DNA of 64,000 bases from Anaerobacillus arseniciselenatis. Its GTDB lineage: Bacteria; Bacillota; Bacilli; Bacillales; Anaerobacillaceae. Position 1 is the first letter of the stretch, and each line of letters opens with the position of its first letter. The notes below the pieces were generated by a model that was not told the DNA's origin, searched no databases, and saw nothing but the letters and a program-made list of their open reading frames with translations. Both the position numbers and the translations under genes were made by a program. Location: positions 1 to 64,000 of the forward strand of contig NZ_MLQQ01000002.1 in the NCBI RefSeq assembly GCF_001865995.1, in the 5' to 3' direction. Shown here piece after piece: positions 52,771 through 60,235 of this stretch.

Positions 52771-52854
52771 GTGAATTTCATAATTCAATATTATCGCCAT
52801 TAAGTGTCTATATGTAGTTTAATATGGCTCAATTTAGTTAATTATGAAATTCAC
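52771..52854. mobile_element. MITE-like element, copy 3, perfect ends
   Basis: GTGAATTTCATAATT (52771-52785) and its exact reverse complement (52840-52854) bound an 84-bp element with ATATGGCTC inside, shared with the other copies. It is shorter than copies 1 and 2. No coding capacity. Confidence 0.78.
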
Positions 52855-52959
52855 TCAGATAATAATTTTATACGTTTAAATGAGTGAGTTCTTCACGGTG
52901 TCAGCGTGCTTATGTAACCGTCCCTTTTGTTTTATATGTGTAAAATATAGACATAGCTA

Positions 52960-53949
52960 TTAAAGCTTTTGTACTTCTCGTTTATATAGTGGCACAGGGG
53001 GATGTTTAGTACCAAACTTTTGTGTGAAATAGCTATGAAGGAGCATCCCTAGTACAATAATCATAATGCCTGCCGTAGCTAAACCACTAGGCCACGGTGT
53101 TGAAAGTAATACAACCTCACCAAAAATCACGAATAACACTTGTGTAGATTGTGTCGCTTCTACGGCAGCTAATTTTCCTTGATGGTTCCTAACCCTGTCT
53201 GTTGCAATAAAGAACAACGTGGTCGCAATAACTCCTGAACTAATCGCTACAATAAATGTTTGCAACAGCTGATCTGTCGAAGGAGAACCTACTGTTACAA
53301 AACCAAATGCACTCAGGGCGAACCAAAACGGTAAACTAGCTAACGTCATTCCAAATACCCTTTGAAACGTATCTAATCTACCTCCGCAGACTTCCATCAT
53401 TTTTCGGTTTCCTAATGGATAAGCAAATGCCGCAATTACAACTGGTAACACGCCAACTACCAGTGTAGACAATGTTAAATGATTGGCGTTTTGAAATTGT
53501 ATAAGAGCTACTCCACATAAAATAAGAAAAGAAACCAAAAGAGCTCTCGTTTGTAGCTTGTTTCTTACTTTTAATTGCCCTTTGTTCGTATCGATTGTAT
53601 TGAAGAATAGTGGCCCAATTAAAACTCCGGCAACAATCGTTAATTGCCAAGTACCTGCCACTAACCATCCAGGTCCAAAAGCTGCGGCAAAGGTAATAGG
53701 TGCGTAAAATAAAACAAATCCAACAAAGCTCCAGCATAACCATTGAAAGGGTTGTTTTAACATTTCATGAATGACTTGTTTTAAATTACATCTTACTAGC
53801 ACAATTAAAAATAGAAAAGGGAGCATAAATAGGAAACGTAAGGATGAACTCCAGATCCAACTTCCGCCTGTTAGCTCCATTGAACGATTTAAAATAAATG
53901 TGAAAGCAAAGAACATAGAAGCTAAAATGCCAATTAATATTTCCTTCAT
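52960..53949 (-). CDS. Multidrug resistance efflux transporter family (EamA/DMT-like), 329 aa
   Basis: AAAGGTGGTG precedes the start on the minus strand. Ten hydrophobic helices in two five-helix halves, with FAFTFILNRSMELTGGSWIW at the start and AAVEATQSTQVLFVIFGEVV in helix 8-9, as in the PF13536 transporter group of the drug/metabolite superfamily. A long loop (KGQLKVRNKLQTRA) joins the halves. Substrate unknown; inner membrane. Confidence 0.8.
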   Translation of the reverse strand: MKEILIGILASMFFAFTFILNRSMELTGGSWIWSSSLRFLFMLPFLFLIVLVRCNLKQVIHEMLKQPFQWLCWSFVGFVLFYAPITFAAAFGPGWLVAGTWQLTIVAGVLIGPLFFNTIDTNKGQLKVRNKLQTRALLVSFLILCGVALIQFQNANHLTLSTLVVGVLPVVIAAFAYPLGNRKMMEVCGGRLDTFQRVFGMTLASLPFWFALSAFGFVTVGSPSTDQLLQTFIVAISSGVIATTLFFIATDRVRNHQGKLAAVEATQSTQVLFVIFGEVVLLSTPWPSGLATAGIMIIVLGMLLHSYFTQKFGTKHPPVPLYKREVQKL

Positions 53950-54082
53950 AATACACCACCTTTGGCCATTTCATAAAAAAGCATATAATAGATTACTCTC
54001 GATTTATTTAAAAATACCATAAAGTTTTACGGGTTAAGATTTGAGGTACATTCGCGCGCCTGAGAAAAATCCAATTATTTCC

Positions 54083-54202
54083 TTACGTTCCTGAAATTAT
54101 GTGATATAATGTTATTAAACAACGAACTAAGCATTTTTGCCTAGTACATCAGAAAGCGGGCTAGTAACACCTTTGGTAGCACTCGTACCTGGTGTTTTTT
54201 TA
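54083..54202 (+). promoter_or_regulatory. Promoter plus terminated leader RNA upstream of the serine hydrolase
   Basis: TTACGT (54083-54088), 16 bp, TATAAT (54105-54110). The RNA from about 54118 would hold a CTAAGC/GCCTAG hairpin and end in a strong terminator (54166-54202: AACACC..GGTA/TACC.GGTGTT then T7), 67 bp before the next CDS. It could be an attenuator, a small riboswitch or a stand-alone small RNA. No known riboswitch class was recognised. Confidence 0.55.
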
Positions 54203-54268
54203 TGCGAAATAAAGAGTTTGAAAAGCGGCGGGATGAGGCGACAATTTAATAAATGAGGGAGAGAGAAA

Positions 54269-56230
54269 ATGGGGAAATTAAGAAGATGGTTGTGCTTTGT
54301 ATTGATGGTCAGTCTTTTATTGCAGCCTAGTATGAACATGCCTTTCGCATCTGCTTCTACGACAAAACTAGATGCTACCGATGTAGATGAGTTTTTGAAA
54401 ACTGTTATCGGTGAGCAGATGGATGAGTTTAATATACCTAACTTAACAGTTTCAGTGGTATACGGTGGCGAAGTCATATTTGCTCAAGGCTATGGGTACG
54501 CAGATTTGGAAAATAACAAGACAGTCGATCCAGAAAAAACTCTTTTTAGAATAGGATCGACATCTAAGCTGTTCACGTGGACAGCTGTTATGCAACTTGT
54601 TGAGCAAGGGAAGTTAGATTTAGATACTGATATTAATGAATACTTAGACTTTGAGATTCCTAATACGCTGGAATACATGCGAGAAAATCCTCAAACTGAG
54701 CCGATTACGATTAGACATCTTATGAGTCATACACCGGGATTTGAGGACTATATGACAGATGTTTTTTCACTATCTGAAGATAGTTTGATTCCACTTAGTC
54801 AATATGTACGTGAACAAAGACCGGTAAAAGTTTTTGCTCCTGGTGAAGTGACGGCCTACTCGAATTATGGAACTAATCTAGCAGGCTATATTGTCGAGGT
54901 TGTCTCAGGAGTTCCGTTTGCACAATATATTGAGGAAAATATATATAAACCACTCGGGATGAAAAATAGTACGTTCCGTCAACCACTACCAAGTGAATTG
55001 GCCGATCAAATGTCTATTCCCTACCGTTATGTAAATGGTGAGTTTAGAGAAGCTAAATTTGAATTTTTTTCTGAGCCAGCAGGAAGTATGAGTAGTAGTG
55101 CATTAGATATGACAAAGTTTATGTTGGCGTATCTTCAACGAGGGCATTATAAAGGAGAAAGTATTTTAAAGGAAGAGACGATTCAGAGAATGTTTTCTGA
55201 GCATAGTCAGCATCCTCTTCTAAAAGGTATCGCCCATGGTTTTATGACAGAGAGCTATAATGGAAGGGATATATTCCAACATGCTGGTGGAACGATGCTT
55301 TATAATACATTTCTCTTTTTAGTACCTGAAGAGGAAGTTGGTTTTTTTATCTCCCATAGTGGCGGAGATTATTCTGTGAACGGAAGTATTTTTGAAGATT
55401 TTATGGACCGTTATTTTCCTTCAGATGAAGTAGCAGCACCAGCCCCTGAACCGACGGAAAATATGGAACAAAGATCACAGCAATTTGCTGGAGAGTATTA
55501 CCAAAACAGGCGCTCGTTTACAACTGTTGATGCGTTTTTGAGCTTAATGATTGGGGTCATTAGAGTTACTGTCGATGACGAAGGGTATTTATTAGTGAAT
55601 CATTTAGGAGTAACGAATAGATTCGTAGAAGTAGAGCCAGGTGTTTACTATAATTTGAGTGAAGAGCGTAGCAACGATTATTGGGGAGATTTTAGTACGA
55701 TAGCCTTTGGTACAGATTCGCACGGTAGAACAATGCTTATGGCGGATGGACCGATGAGTTACTCAAAAGCAGCGTGGTACGAGTCAAGTGGATTAACTTT
55801 CTTATTGCTGATTTCTTCCTTGCTGTTTATCATTGGTAGTCTCCTATATTGGGGGATTAAGACCTTAGTTGTTACAATACGAGGCAAAAAGGTTTTAGAA
55901 GTGAGAAAAGGTTCGAGATGGGCAAAGAGAGTTGCAGTTTTACTAGGCTTACTTACGTTTACTTTCCTCGTCAATTTTCTTGGCAATGGTCAACCTGACC
56001 CTGTATACGGGTTACCGAAATCGGCATTTACCACACCTTCTGCACTAAGTGCATTTTTAGACATAATTGTGTCATATGGGATCGTTTTAGTGACATTGAC
56101 AGTAGTAGTTTTTTCAGTCGTTTCATGGTTTAAAGGGTATTGGAAACTTGCTGGGAGAATTCATTATACTGTTTTCGCAATGTTTTCGGCAGTTTTATCG
56201 TGGATATTCTATTTTTGGAATGTCATTTAA
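54269..56230 (+). CDS. Serine hydrolase, beta-lactamase class C/PBP-like, with membrane tail, 653 aa
   Basis: Signal peptide (about 1-30), then a class C beta-lactamase-type domain (about 38-380) with STSK (S-x-x-K nucleophile), YSNYG (Y-x-N) and HAGG in the K-T/S-G position. A beta-rich linker (about 400-510) leads to four helices at the C terminus. GAGGGAGAG precedes the ATG. It is an exported, membrane-bound esterase or peptidase; the real substrate may be a D-amino peptide or ester. It may be controlled by the leader RNA upstream. Confidence 0.88.
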   Translation: MGKLRRWLCFVLMVSLLLQPSMNMPFASASTTKLDATDVDEFLKTVIGEQMDEFNIPNLTVSVVYGGEVIFAQGYGYADLENNKTVDPEKTLFRIGSTSKLFTWTAVMQLVEQGKLDLDTDINEYLDFEIPNTLEYMRENPQTEPITIRHLMSHTPGFEDYMTDVFSLSEDSLIPLSQYVREQRPVKVFAPGEVTAYSNYGTNLAGYIVEVVSGVPFAQYIEENIYKPLGMKNSTFRQPLPSELADQMSIPYRYVNGEFREAKFEFFSEPAGSMSSSALDMTKFMLAYLQRGHYKGESILKEETIQRMFSEHSQHPLLKGIAHGFMTESYNGRDIFQHAGGTMLYNTFLFLVPEEEVGFFISHSGGDYSVNGSIFEDFMDRYFPSDEVAAPAPEPTENMEQRSQQFAGEYYQNRRSFTTVDAFLSLMIGVIRVTVDDEGYLLVNHLGVTNRFVEVEPGVYYNLSEERSNDYWGDFSTIAFGTDSHGRTMLMADGPMSYSKAAWYESSGLTFLLLISSLLFIIGSLLYWGIKTLVVTIRGKKVLEVRKGSRWAKRVAVLLGLLTFTFLVNFLGNGQPDPVYGLPKSAFTTPSALSAFLDIIVSYGIVLVTLTVVVFSVVSWFKGYWKLAGRIHYTVFAMFSAVLSWIFYFWNVI

Positions 56231-56271
56231 AGAACCGGAGAAGCGAGGGGACGGATCTTTTTGAAACAAAT

Positions 56272-56310
56272 AAAAAGTAACCGTCCGACTGGTTAACGGT
56301 TACTTTTTTT
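56272..56310 (+). terminator. Intrinsic terminator of the serine hydrolase gene
   Basis: AGTAACCGT pairs with ACGGTTACT and T7 follows. Confidence 0.85.
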
Positions 56311-56354
56311 AACTACACTTGGTCAACCGCTCTTCTAGCGTGGGTAGTTGCATT

Positions 56355-56386
56355 GACCGGACGTTGGCAGACGTTCGGTCTTTTTT
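56355..56386 (+). terminator. Second terminator hairpin
   Basis: GACCGGACGT (56355-56364) pairs with ACGTTCGGTC (56371-56380, one U-G pair), followed by T6. It follows the first terminator by 45 bp. Confidence 0.75.
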
Positions 56387-56411
56387 CATTATAGTGATTA
56401 TCTAGTTAAAT

Positions 56412-56502
56412 ATATGTCCGTAAGAGGGCGAAATAAGGTGTTTTTCATACATAACGGAGTCATTTCATTGTCCGTGGGACAAGGTACCTGACCCTGTGTC
56501 CC
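56412..56502. repeat. CGGACA-type repeat and REP-like palindrome
   Basis: ATGTCCGTAAGAGGGCGAAATAA with a second GTCCGTGGGAC belongs to the CGGACA family also seen at 11080, 58008 and 58950. At 56476-56502 GGGACA..GGTACC..TGTCCC forms an imperfect palindrome like those near REP-type elements. Confidence 0.5.
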
Positions 56503-56552
56503 GCTTGCGTCTGAAAAAACTTTTTTGCAGAATATTCACAAATTTAAAAAAG

Positions 56553-56579
56553 TTTGGTAATATGTAACTAGTTACCAAA
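56553..56579 (+). promoter_or_regulatory. Palindromic operator of the AtoE-like gene
   Basis: TTTGGTAA (56553-56560) and TTACCAAA (56572-56579) flank 11 bases just before the ribosome binding site of the transporter gene. The layout suits a TetR- or GntR-type repressor; none is encoded nearby. Confidence 0.55.
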
Positions 56580-56602
56580 AACTTTTAAAGGAGTGGAGAG
56601 AA

Positions 56603-57928
56603 ATGAATACGCTTACATCGATTTCGAACAGAATTATGCAACGTTATTTACCGGATCCATTTTTATTTGTTGTTATTTTAACCCTCGTTGTATTTGGTCT
56701 TGGTGTATTGTTAACGAGTAGTACTCCGGTTGACATGGTTGTTTATTGGGGGAATGGTTTTTGGGATTTATTAGCATTCGCGATGCAAATGGTACTTATT
56801 TTAGTGACAGGGTATGTGTTAGCAAGTAGTCCACTTTTTAAAAGTTTATTACGGAATTTAGCTGGATTAGCGAAGTCACCTAGTGCAGCCATCATTTTAG
56901 TAACCATTGTTAGTTTACTAGCTAGTTGGATAAACTGGGGTTTTGGACTCGTCATTGGGGCACTTTTTGCAAAAGAGTTAGCTCGCCAAGTGGCAAAAGT
57001 AGATTACCGTCTATTAATCGCTAGTGCTTACTCAGGATTTATCGTTTGGCATGCAGGTTTAGCGGGTTCTATACCGTTAACGATTGCAACACCTGGGCAT
57101 TTTTCAGAAGACTTAATCGGAATCATACCAACGAGTGACACCATTTTTGCGACGTTTAATTTATTTATCGTTATCGTTATTTTTATTACATTACCGATTT
57201 TAAACCGACTAATGATGAGCAACAAAGATGCTGTCTATGTAGATCAAAGCTTATTAAAAGATGATGATGATGAAGCCTTAAAACAACAAGCGGCTACGGA
57301 GGACGTAACACCTGCGACTCGTCTTGAAAACAGTGTGATCGTTTCTCTCGTTATTGGTGTTTTAGGGTTGGCCTTTATTTTATACTATTTTATAGAGAAT
57401 GGATTTAACTTAAACTTAAATATCGTTAACTTTATCTTCTTATTTTTAGGGATATTATTTCATAAAACACCTCGAAATTTCTTAAACTCTGTCTCAAATG
57501 CGGTGAAAAATGCCGGGGGAATTATCATTCAGTTCCCATTTTACGCTGGGATCATGGGAATGATGGTGGCATCTGGTCTTGCGGGATTAATGTCTGAGTG
57601 GTTCGTTTCCATCTCGACAGAATTTACATTCCCTCTTTTCGCATTTATTAGTGCAGGGATTGTTAACTTTTTCGTTCCTTCAGGTGGGGGACAATGGGCA
57701 GTTCAGGCACCGATCATGTTAGAAGCCGGAAATAATCTAGGCGTATCAGCAGCGAAAACGGCTATGGCTGTTGCATGGGGGGATGCTTGGACAAATATGA
57801 TCCAACCTTTCTGGGCGTTACCAGCCTTAGCGATTGCCGGATTAAAAGCAAAGGATATCATGGGCTTCTGTGTGATTGTTCTTTTCGTTGCCGGGTTTAT
57901 TATAGGGGCAGGTTTGTTGTTGTTTTAG
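56603..57928 (+). CDS. AtoE-like short-chain fatty acid transporter, 441 aa
   Basis: AAAGGAGTGGAGAG precedes the ATG. About eleven helices; RYLPDPFLFVVILTLVVFGL at the start and FVPSGGGQWAVQAPIMLEAG with NMIQPFWALPALAIAGLKAK near the end are diagnostic of the AtoE/SCFA transporter family. A charged loop lies at about 210-250. It likely imports acetoacetate or short-chain fatty acids. No CoA-transferase genes are adjacent. Confidence 0.87.
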   Translation: MNTLTSISNRIMQRYLPDPFLFVVILTLVVFGLGVLLTSSTPVDMVVYWGNGFWDLLAFAMQMVLILVTGYVLASSPLFKSLLRNLAGLAKSPSAAIILVTIVSLLASWINWGFGLVIGALFAKELARQVAKVDYRLLIASAYSGFIVWHAGLAGSIPLTIATPGHFSEDLIGIIPTSDTIFATFNLFIVIVIFITLPILNRLMMSNKDAVYVDQSLLKDDDDEALKQQAATEDVTPATRLENSVIVSLVIGVLGLAFILYYFIENGFNLNLNIVNFIFLFLGILFHKTPRNFLNSVSNAVKNAGGIIIQFPFYAGIMGMMVASGLAGLMSEWFVSISTEFTFPLFAFISAGIVNFFVPSGGGQWAVQAPIMLEAGNNLGVSAAKTAMAVAWGDAWTNMIQPFWALPALAIAGLKAKDIMGFCVIVLFVAGFIIGAGLLLF

Positions 57929-57950
57929 AACATTGCTCGAAATGATTACT

Positions 57951-58010
57951 GAAGAAATAGCTCACCTTTCTTGGATGGAAGGGGGCTATTTCTTTTTGTT
58001 TCTATAGGTG
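57951..58010 (-). pseudogene. Decayed 3' end of a holin-like toxin gene and its terminator
   Basis: On the minus strand the end reads TYRNKKK-stop and the stop lies in a stem AAAGAAATAGC/GCTATTTCTT, exactly as in the intact toxin at 59431. The stem also works on the plus strand as a terminator for the AtoE-like gene. Confidence 0.6.
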
Positions 58011-58075
58011 TATGCGGACACCTGTTCCGTTATTTTATGAATTTTGGGCTAATTACAGATGTAAGCGGACATTAT
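58008..58075 (+). repeat. CGGACA-type repeat
   Basis: GTATGCGGACACCTGTTCCG and GTAAGCGGACATTATGAC flank TTATTTTATGAATTTTGGGC. The same arrangement follows the toxin remnant at 58905. Confidence 0.55.
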
Positions 58076-58077
58076 GA

Positions 58078-58665
58078 CTACATGTCTTGGTTTTTTATGT
58101 TGGTACTATCATCGATACTTTCATTCCGTTGCTTTTTTTTAAGGAATTTTTCTCGTCTCTTTTTCATCGCTTTCGTAATGTAACCGCCTTTGAATGATTT
58201 CGGTTCGTACGATGCGATAAAGGCATATGGTTCATATAATGAAACAAGATCATAAAACTCTTTTTCTCGATCTCGTCTTGCCGTGCAATAGAGGAGAAAC
58301 CTTGGCGTATCGATCCCTTGAACGGTCGATGAAGAAACACTAAATCCAACTTCGCGTAATTTATTGATCAGTTCTTTATTTTGCGTCGGTATGTTAGCTT
58401 CAATGGTAACATAGCCAATGGCGAGTTTTTCTTCAATCATCGCTCCGAGATACAAACCGACACCAAATCCTAAAGCGTAGGCGCCCATATTGGCAAAATT
58501 GGAAAGGTCGCTCAGCACCATGCCGACCGCACCGACAAACACTAAACCTTCCAGCACACCAAACATGGCGGCTCTTTCTTTCATTCCTTTGACTAACATA
58601 ATCGTTCTCATCGTAAAGATCGGTACATACAAAAGTTGAGCTAAAAATATGATTAACGGCTGCAT
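58078..58665 (-). CDS. UPF0316/DUF2179 membrane protein (YebE-like), 195 aa
   Basis: AAAGGGGGCAGC precedes the start on the minus strand. Three helices (about 4-24, 36-55, 60-80) with [20 protein letters not shown] and [20 protein letters not shown], then a DUF2179-type cytosolic domain (about 85-160) and a long basic tail ([13 protein letters not shown]). Length is normal for the family (about 170-195). Function unknown. Confidence 0.82.
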   Translation of the reverse strand: MQPLIIFLAQLLYVPIFTMRTIMLVKGMKERAAMFGVLEGLVFVGAVGMVLSDLSNFANMGAYALGFGVGLYLGAMIEEKLAIGYVTIEANIPTQNKELINKLREVGFSVSSSTVQGIDTPRFLLYCTARRDREKEFYDLVSLYEPYAFIASYEPKSFKGGYITKAMKKRREKFLKKKQRNESIDDSTNIKNQDM

Positions 58666-58904
58666 TTATTTGCTGCCCCCTTTATTCAATATATTTTATG
58701 ATATTCTATCAGACTATCATTGGTTTTGATATGGTAACGTAAAGGTCACCAAACATGGCGACCATATTCCCATCTTAACAGAAACAAAAGAAAAAGGAAG
58801 AAGCAAAAACTAGAAATCTTTGTCTCTTTCGTTTTTTACATGAGAAAATCGCGCAAAAAGAGATGACCTCTAAACTTTGGATTCTCGTTAGTTGATTATT
58901 TAGA
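58666..58904. other. Gene-free interval
   Basis: No frame or strong hairpin is seen apart from GGTCACC/GGCGACC-like text near 58752-58772 of uncertain meaning. Confidence 0.4.
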
Positions 58905-58960
58905 GGTGAAAGCTTACTTGGATGGCAGGGGAGCTACTTCTTTTTGTATGCTCTACGGAC
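58905..58960 (-). pseudogene. Second decayed holin-like toxin 3' end
   Basis: The minus strand reads AYKKK-stop followed by CTCCCCTGCCATCCAAGTAA, matching the text after the stop of the intact toxin at 59431 (CCACCCTGCCATCCAAGTAA). The stem is weaker than in the other copies. Confidence 0.5.
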
Positions 58961-59005
58961 ATTCAATCCGTTATTTTAGAAGTGAGCGGACAATTTACAA
59001 AACGC
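58950..59005 (+). repeat. CGGACA-type repeat
   Basis: CTCTACGGACATTCAATCCG with TTATTTTAGAAGTGAGCGGA, the same layout as at 58008-58075. Confidence 0.5.
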
Positions 59006-59012
59006 ACTGATT

Positions 59013-59114
59013 GTGAACCAAAGTTTAATAGAAGAGGGGTTAACGTTTAAAGAGCGGGAGGTGTATTTAGAGGGGAAAAGATGTGACCTTTTGTTTGTTG
59101 ATATTATGTACTGA
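59013..59114 (+). pseudogene. Possible remnant of a PDDEXK-type nuclease domain
   Basis: The frame reads VNQSLIEEGLTFKEREVYLE then GKRCDLLFVDIMY and stops. The E..V.LEGKR.DLLFVD pattern resembles the active-site strand of some restriction-like nucleases. There is no start signal and too little sequence to be sure. Confidence 0.25.
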
Positions 59115-59149
59115 CATAATTAATAGAATCAGAAGAAGTGTTGGAATTG

Positions 59150-59180
59150 AGAGGCACCTATTTTAATAGTTGGTGCTTCT
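59150..59180 (+). terminator. Terminator-like hairpin
   Basis: AGGCACC pairs with GGTGCTT across a 12-nt AT-rich loop, followed by CTTTGTTTTA. Confidence 0.5.
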
Positions 59181-59299
59181 TTGTTTTAATGCAGCAGCGA
59201 GATGACCTCTTCCAGTTTTTTTTCTTTCAATAAGTAATAAGCGGAAATTCTATATTCCTTGCTCAAACCTTAAGTTATCATGTATAATTTAATAAGAAA

Positions 59300-59443
59300 A
59301 TACTTAAAATAAAAAGTGACCGAGTGCGGCTAACACTCGGTCGGATGCAACTACATGCCGCAGTTACTTAGCGGCAACCCAAATGGATATTGCTAAAGAA
59401 ATAGCTCACCTTACTTGGATGGCAGGGTGGCTATTTCTTTGTG
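59300..59443 (-). ncRNA. Structured 3' region of the toxin mRNA (possible antisense target)
   Basis: Read on the minus strand, three hairpins follow the toxin stop: AAAGAAATAGC/GCTATTTCTTT (59394-59443, the stop codon lies in it), TGCCGC/GCGGCA (59355-59374) and GACCGAGTG/CACTCGGTC (59317-59341), the last with a T-rich tail (CACTTTTTATTTT) that acts as terminator. Type I toxin genes of this group have a convergent RNA antitoxin overlapping this region; a plus-strand RNA here is expected but not proven. Confidence 0.55.
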
Positions 59444-59538
59444 TTTATATAGACGACAATGGTGATAATCATTGTTAGGACAGTTATGAGCACTAGATTG
59501 AATTGTGCTATTAAGCTTAATGCTTCGTATGTCGTCAA
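59431..59538 (-). CDS. Putative holin-like type I toxin, 35 aa
   Basis: TTG start with GGGGGTGAGG upstream. The peptide begins LTTYEALSLIAQFNLVLITV and ends IITIVVYINTKK: one membrane helix with a short basic tail, the standard form of the Bacillus holin-like/TxpA-BsrG toxin group. The ribosome binding site can pair with CTCCCTTT just upstream, a common way to keep such toxins silent. It would depolarise the membrane when not blocked by an RNA antitoxin. Confidence 0.8.
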   Translation of the reverse strand: MTTYEALSLIAQFNLVLITVLTMIITIVVYINTKK

Positions 59539-59599
59539 TTGCCTCACCCCCTTTCAAAAGGGAGTTTAGCCGCCACCTGCTTTATGTAGTTACAATACA

Positions 59600-59628
59600 A
59601 TTATACCAAACGTACGTTCTAGAATCTA
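59600..59628 (-). promoter_or_regulatory. Promoter of the toxin mRNA
   Basis: On the minus strand TAGATT (59628-59623), 17 bp, TATAAT (59605-59600). The -10 box is perfect, the -35 weak. The transcript would start near 59593, about 55 nt before the toxin start. Confidence 0.5.
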
Positions 59629-59664
59629 CATCCTTTGCAGTATTTATAAGGTGTTACTTTTATC

Positions 59665-59796
59665 TTATGAAAATAAGCAGTAACCCCCTTTATTACGATG
59701 AATTTCATAAGCTTGGTCTTTAATCGGAGCTTGTGCAATGGCTTTATGTTTTGGCGTCCTGATAAACATGTTAACAATCAATTTAAACAACCTCAT
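59665..59796 (-). CDS. Small protein upstream of the toxin, 43 aa
   Basis: GAAGGATGTGAGG precedes an ATG on the minus strand. The peptide reads MRLFKLIVNMFIRTPKHKAI then AQAPIKDQAYEIHRNKGGY to the end: a short amphipathic or hydrophobic start and a basic soluble part. It lies 126 bp upstream of the toxin start on the same strand. No family recognised, but codon pattern and site support a real gene. Confidence 0.5.
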   Translation of the reverse strand: MRLFKLIVNMFIRTPKHKAIAQAPIKDQAYEIHRNKGGYCLFS

Positions 59797-60235
59797 ATCC
59801 TCACATCCTTCTTTATTTAATTTACTGAAAATTCAATCATAATTATTGTAGCGAAACCAGATGTTAAAGTGAAGAGATTTCCAAACTTTCCCACATGACA
59901 AGGGTGCAGTTCTCCAGATCGCTTCATTTTGTAAATGAAGAAGCAAATGGAACTTCCCGATCGCTTCCAAAAAATAATTGTTGTATAAATATGCGGCGGC
60001 GTGATATTATATAAAACGTTGTAAAAAAAACAGATTTTTCTTATGAGGAGCACCTACTAGTCTTTAATGATGATTCTATTGAGTGAATTCCATAATACTT
60101 ATAAACTAGCCACTCCCTCAACTTCTAGTTGAGACAATTAGGTGTGCATTCAAGTGGTGCAATATAAGCATTTTGATATTCATTCTATTATTCTTAAAAA
60201 TAATAGTTACGAAAAATAGAAGGGGTTGATCTTTC
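59797..60235. other. Gene-free interval with a partial MITE end
   Basis: GAGTGAATTCCATAATACTT at 60081-60100 followed by ACTAGCCACT matches the left end of the 10022 element (with GAGCCAC) in decayed form. A GATCGCTTC motif occurs twice (about 59918 and 59960). A 78-codon minus-strand frame here is not convincing. The AAGGGG site of the YjiH-family gene ends the interval. Confidence 0.4.

Noticed and set aside
54127-54477. 116-codon minus-strand frame over the serine hydrolase start
   Set aside because: It reads through the promoter and terminator of the leader and is a shadow of the hydrolase gene.
59817-60053. 78-codon frame on the minus strand
   Set aside because: No ribosome binding site and no protein-like pattern.
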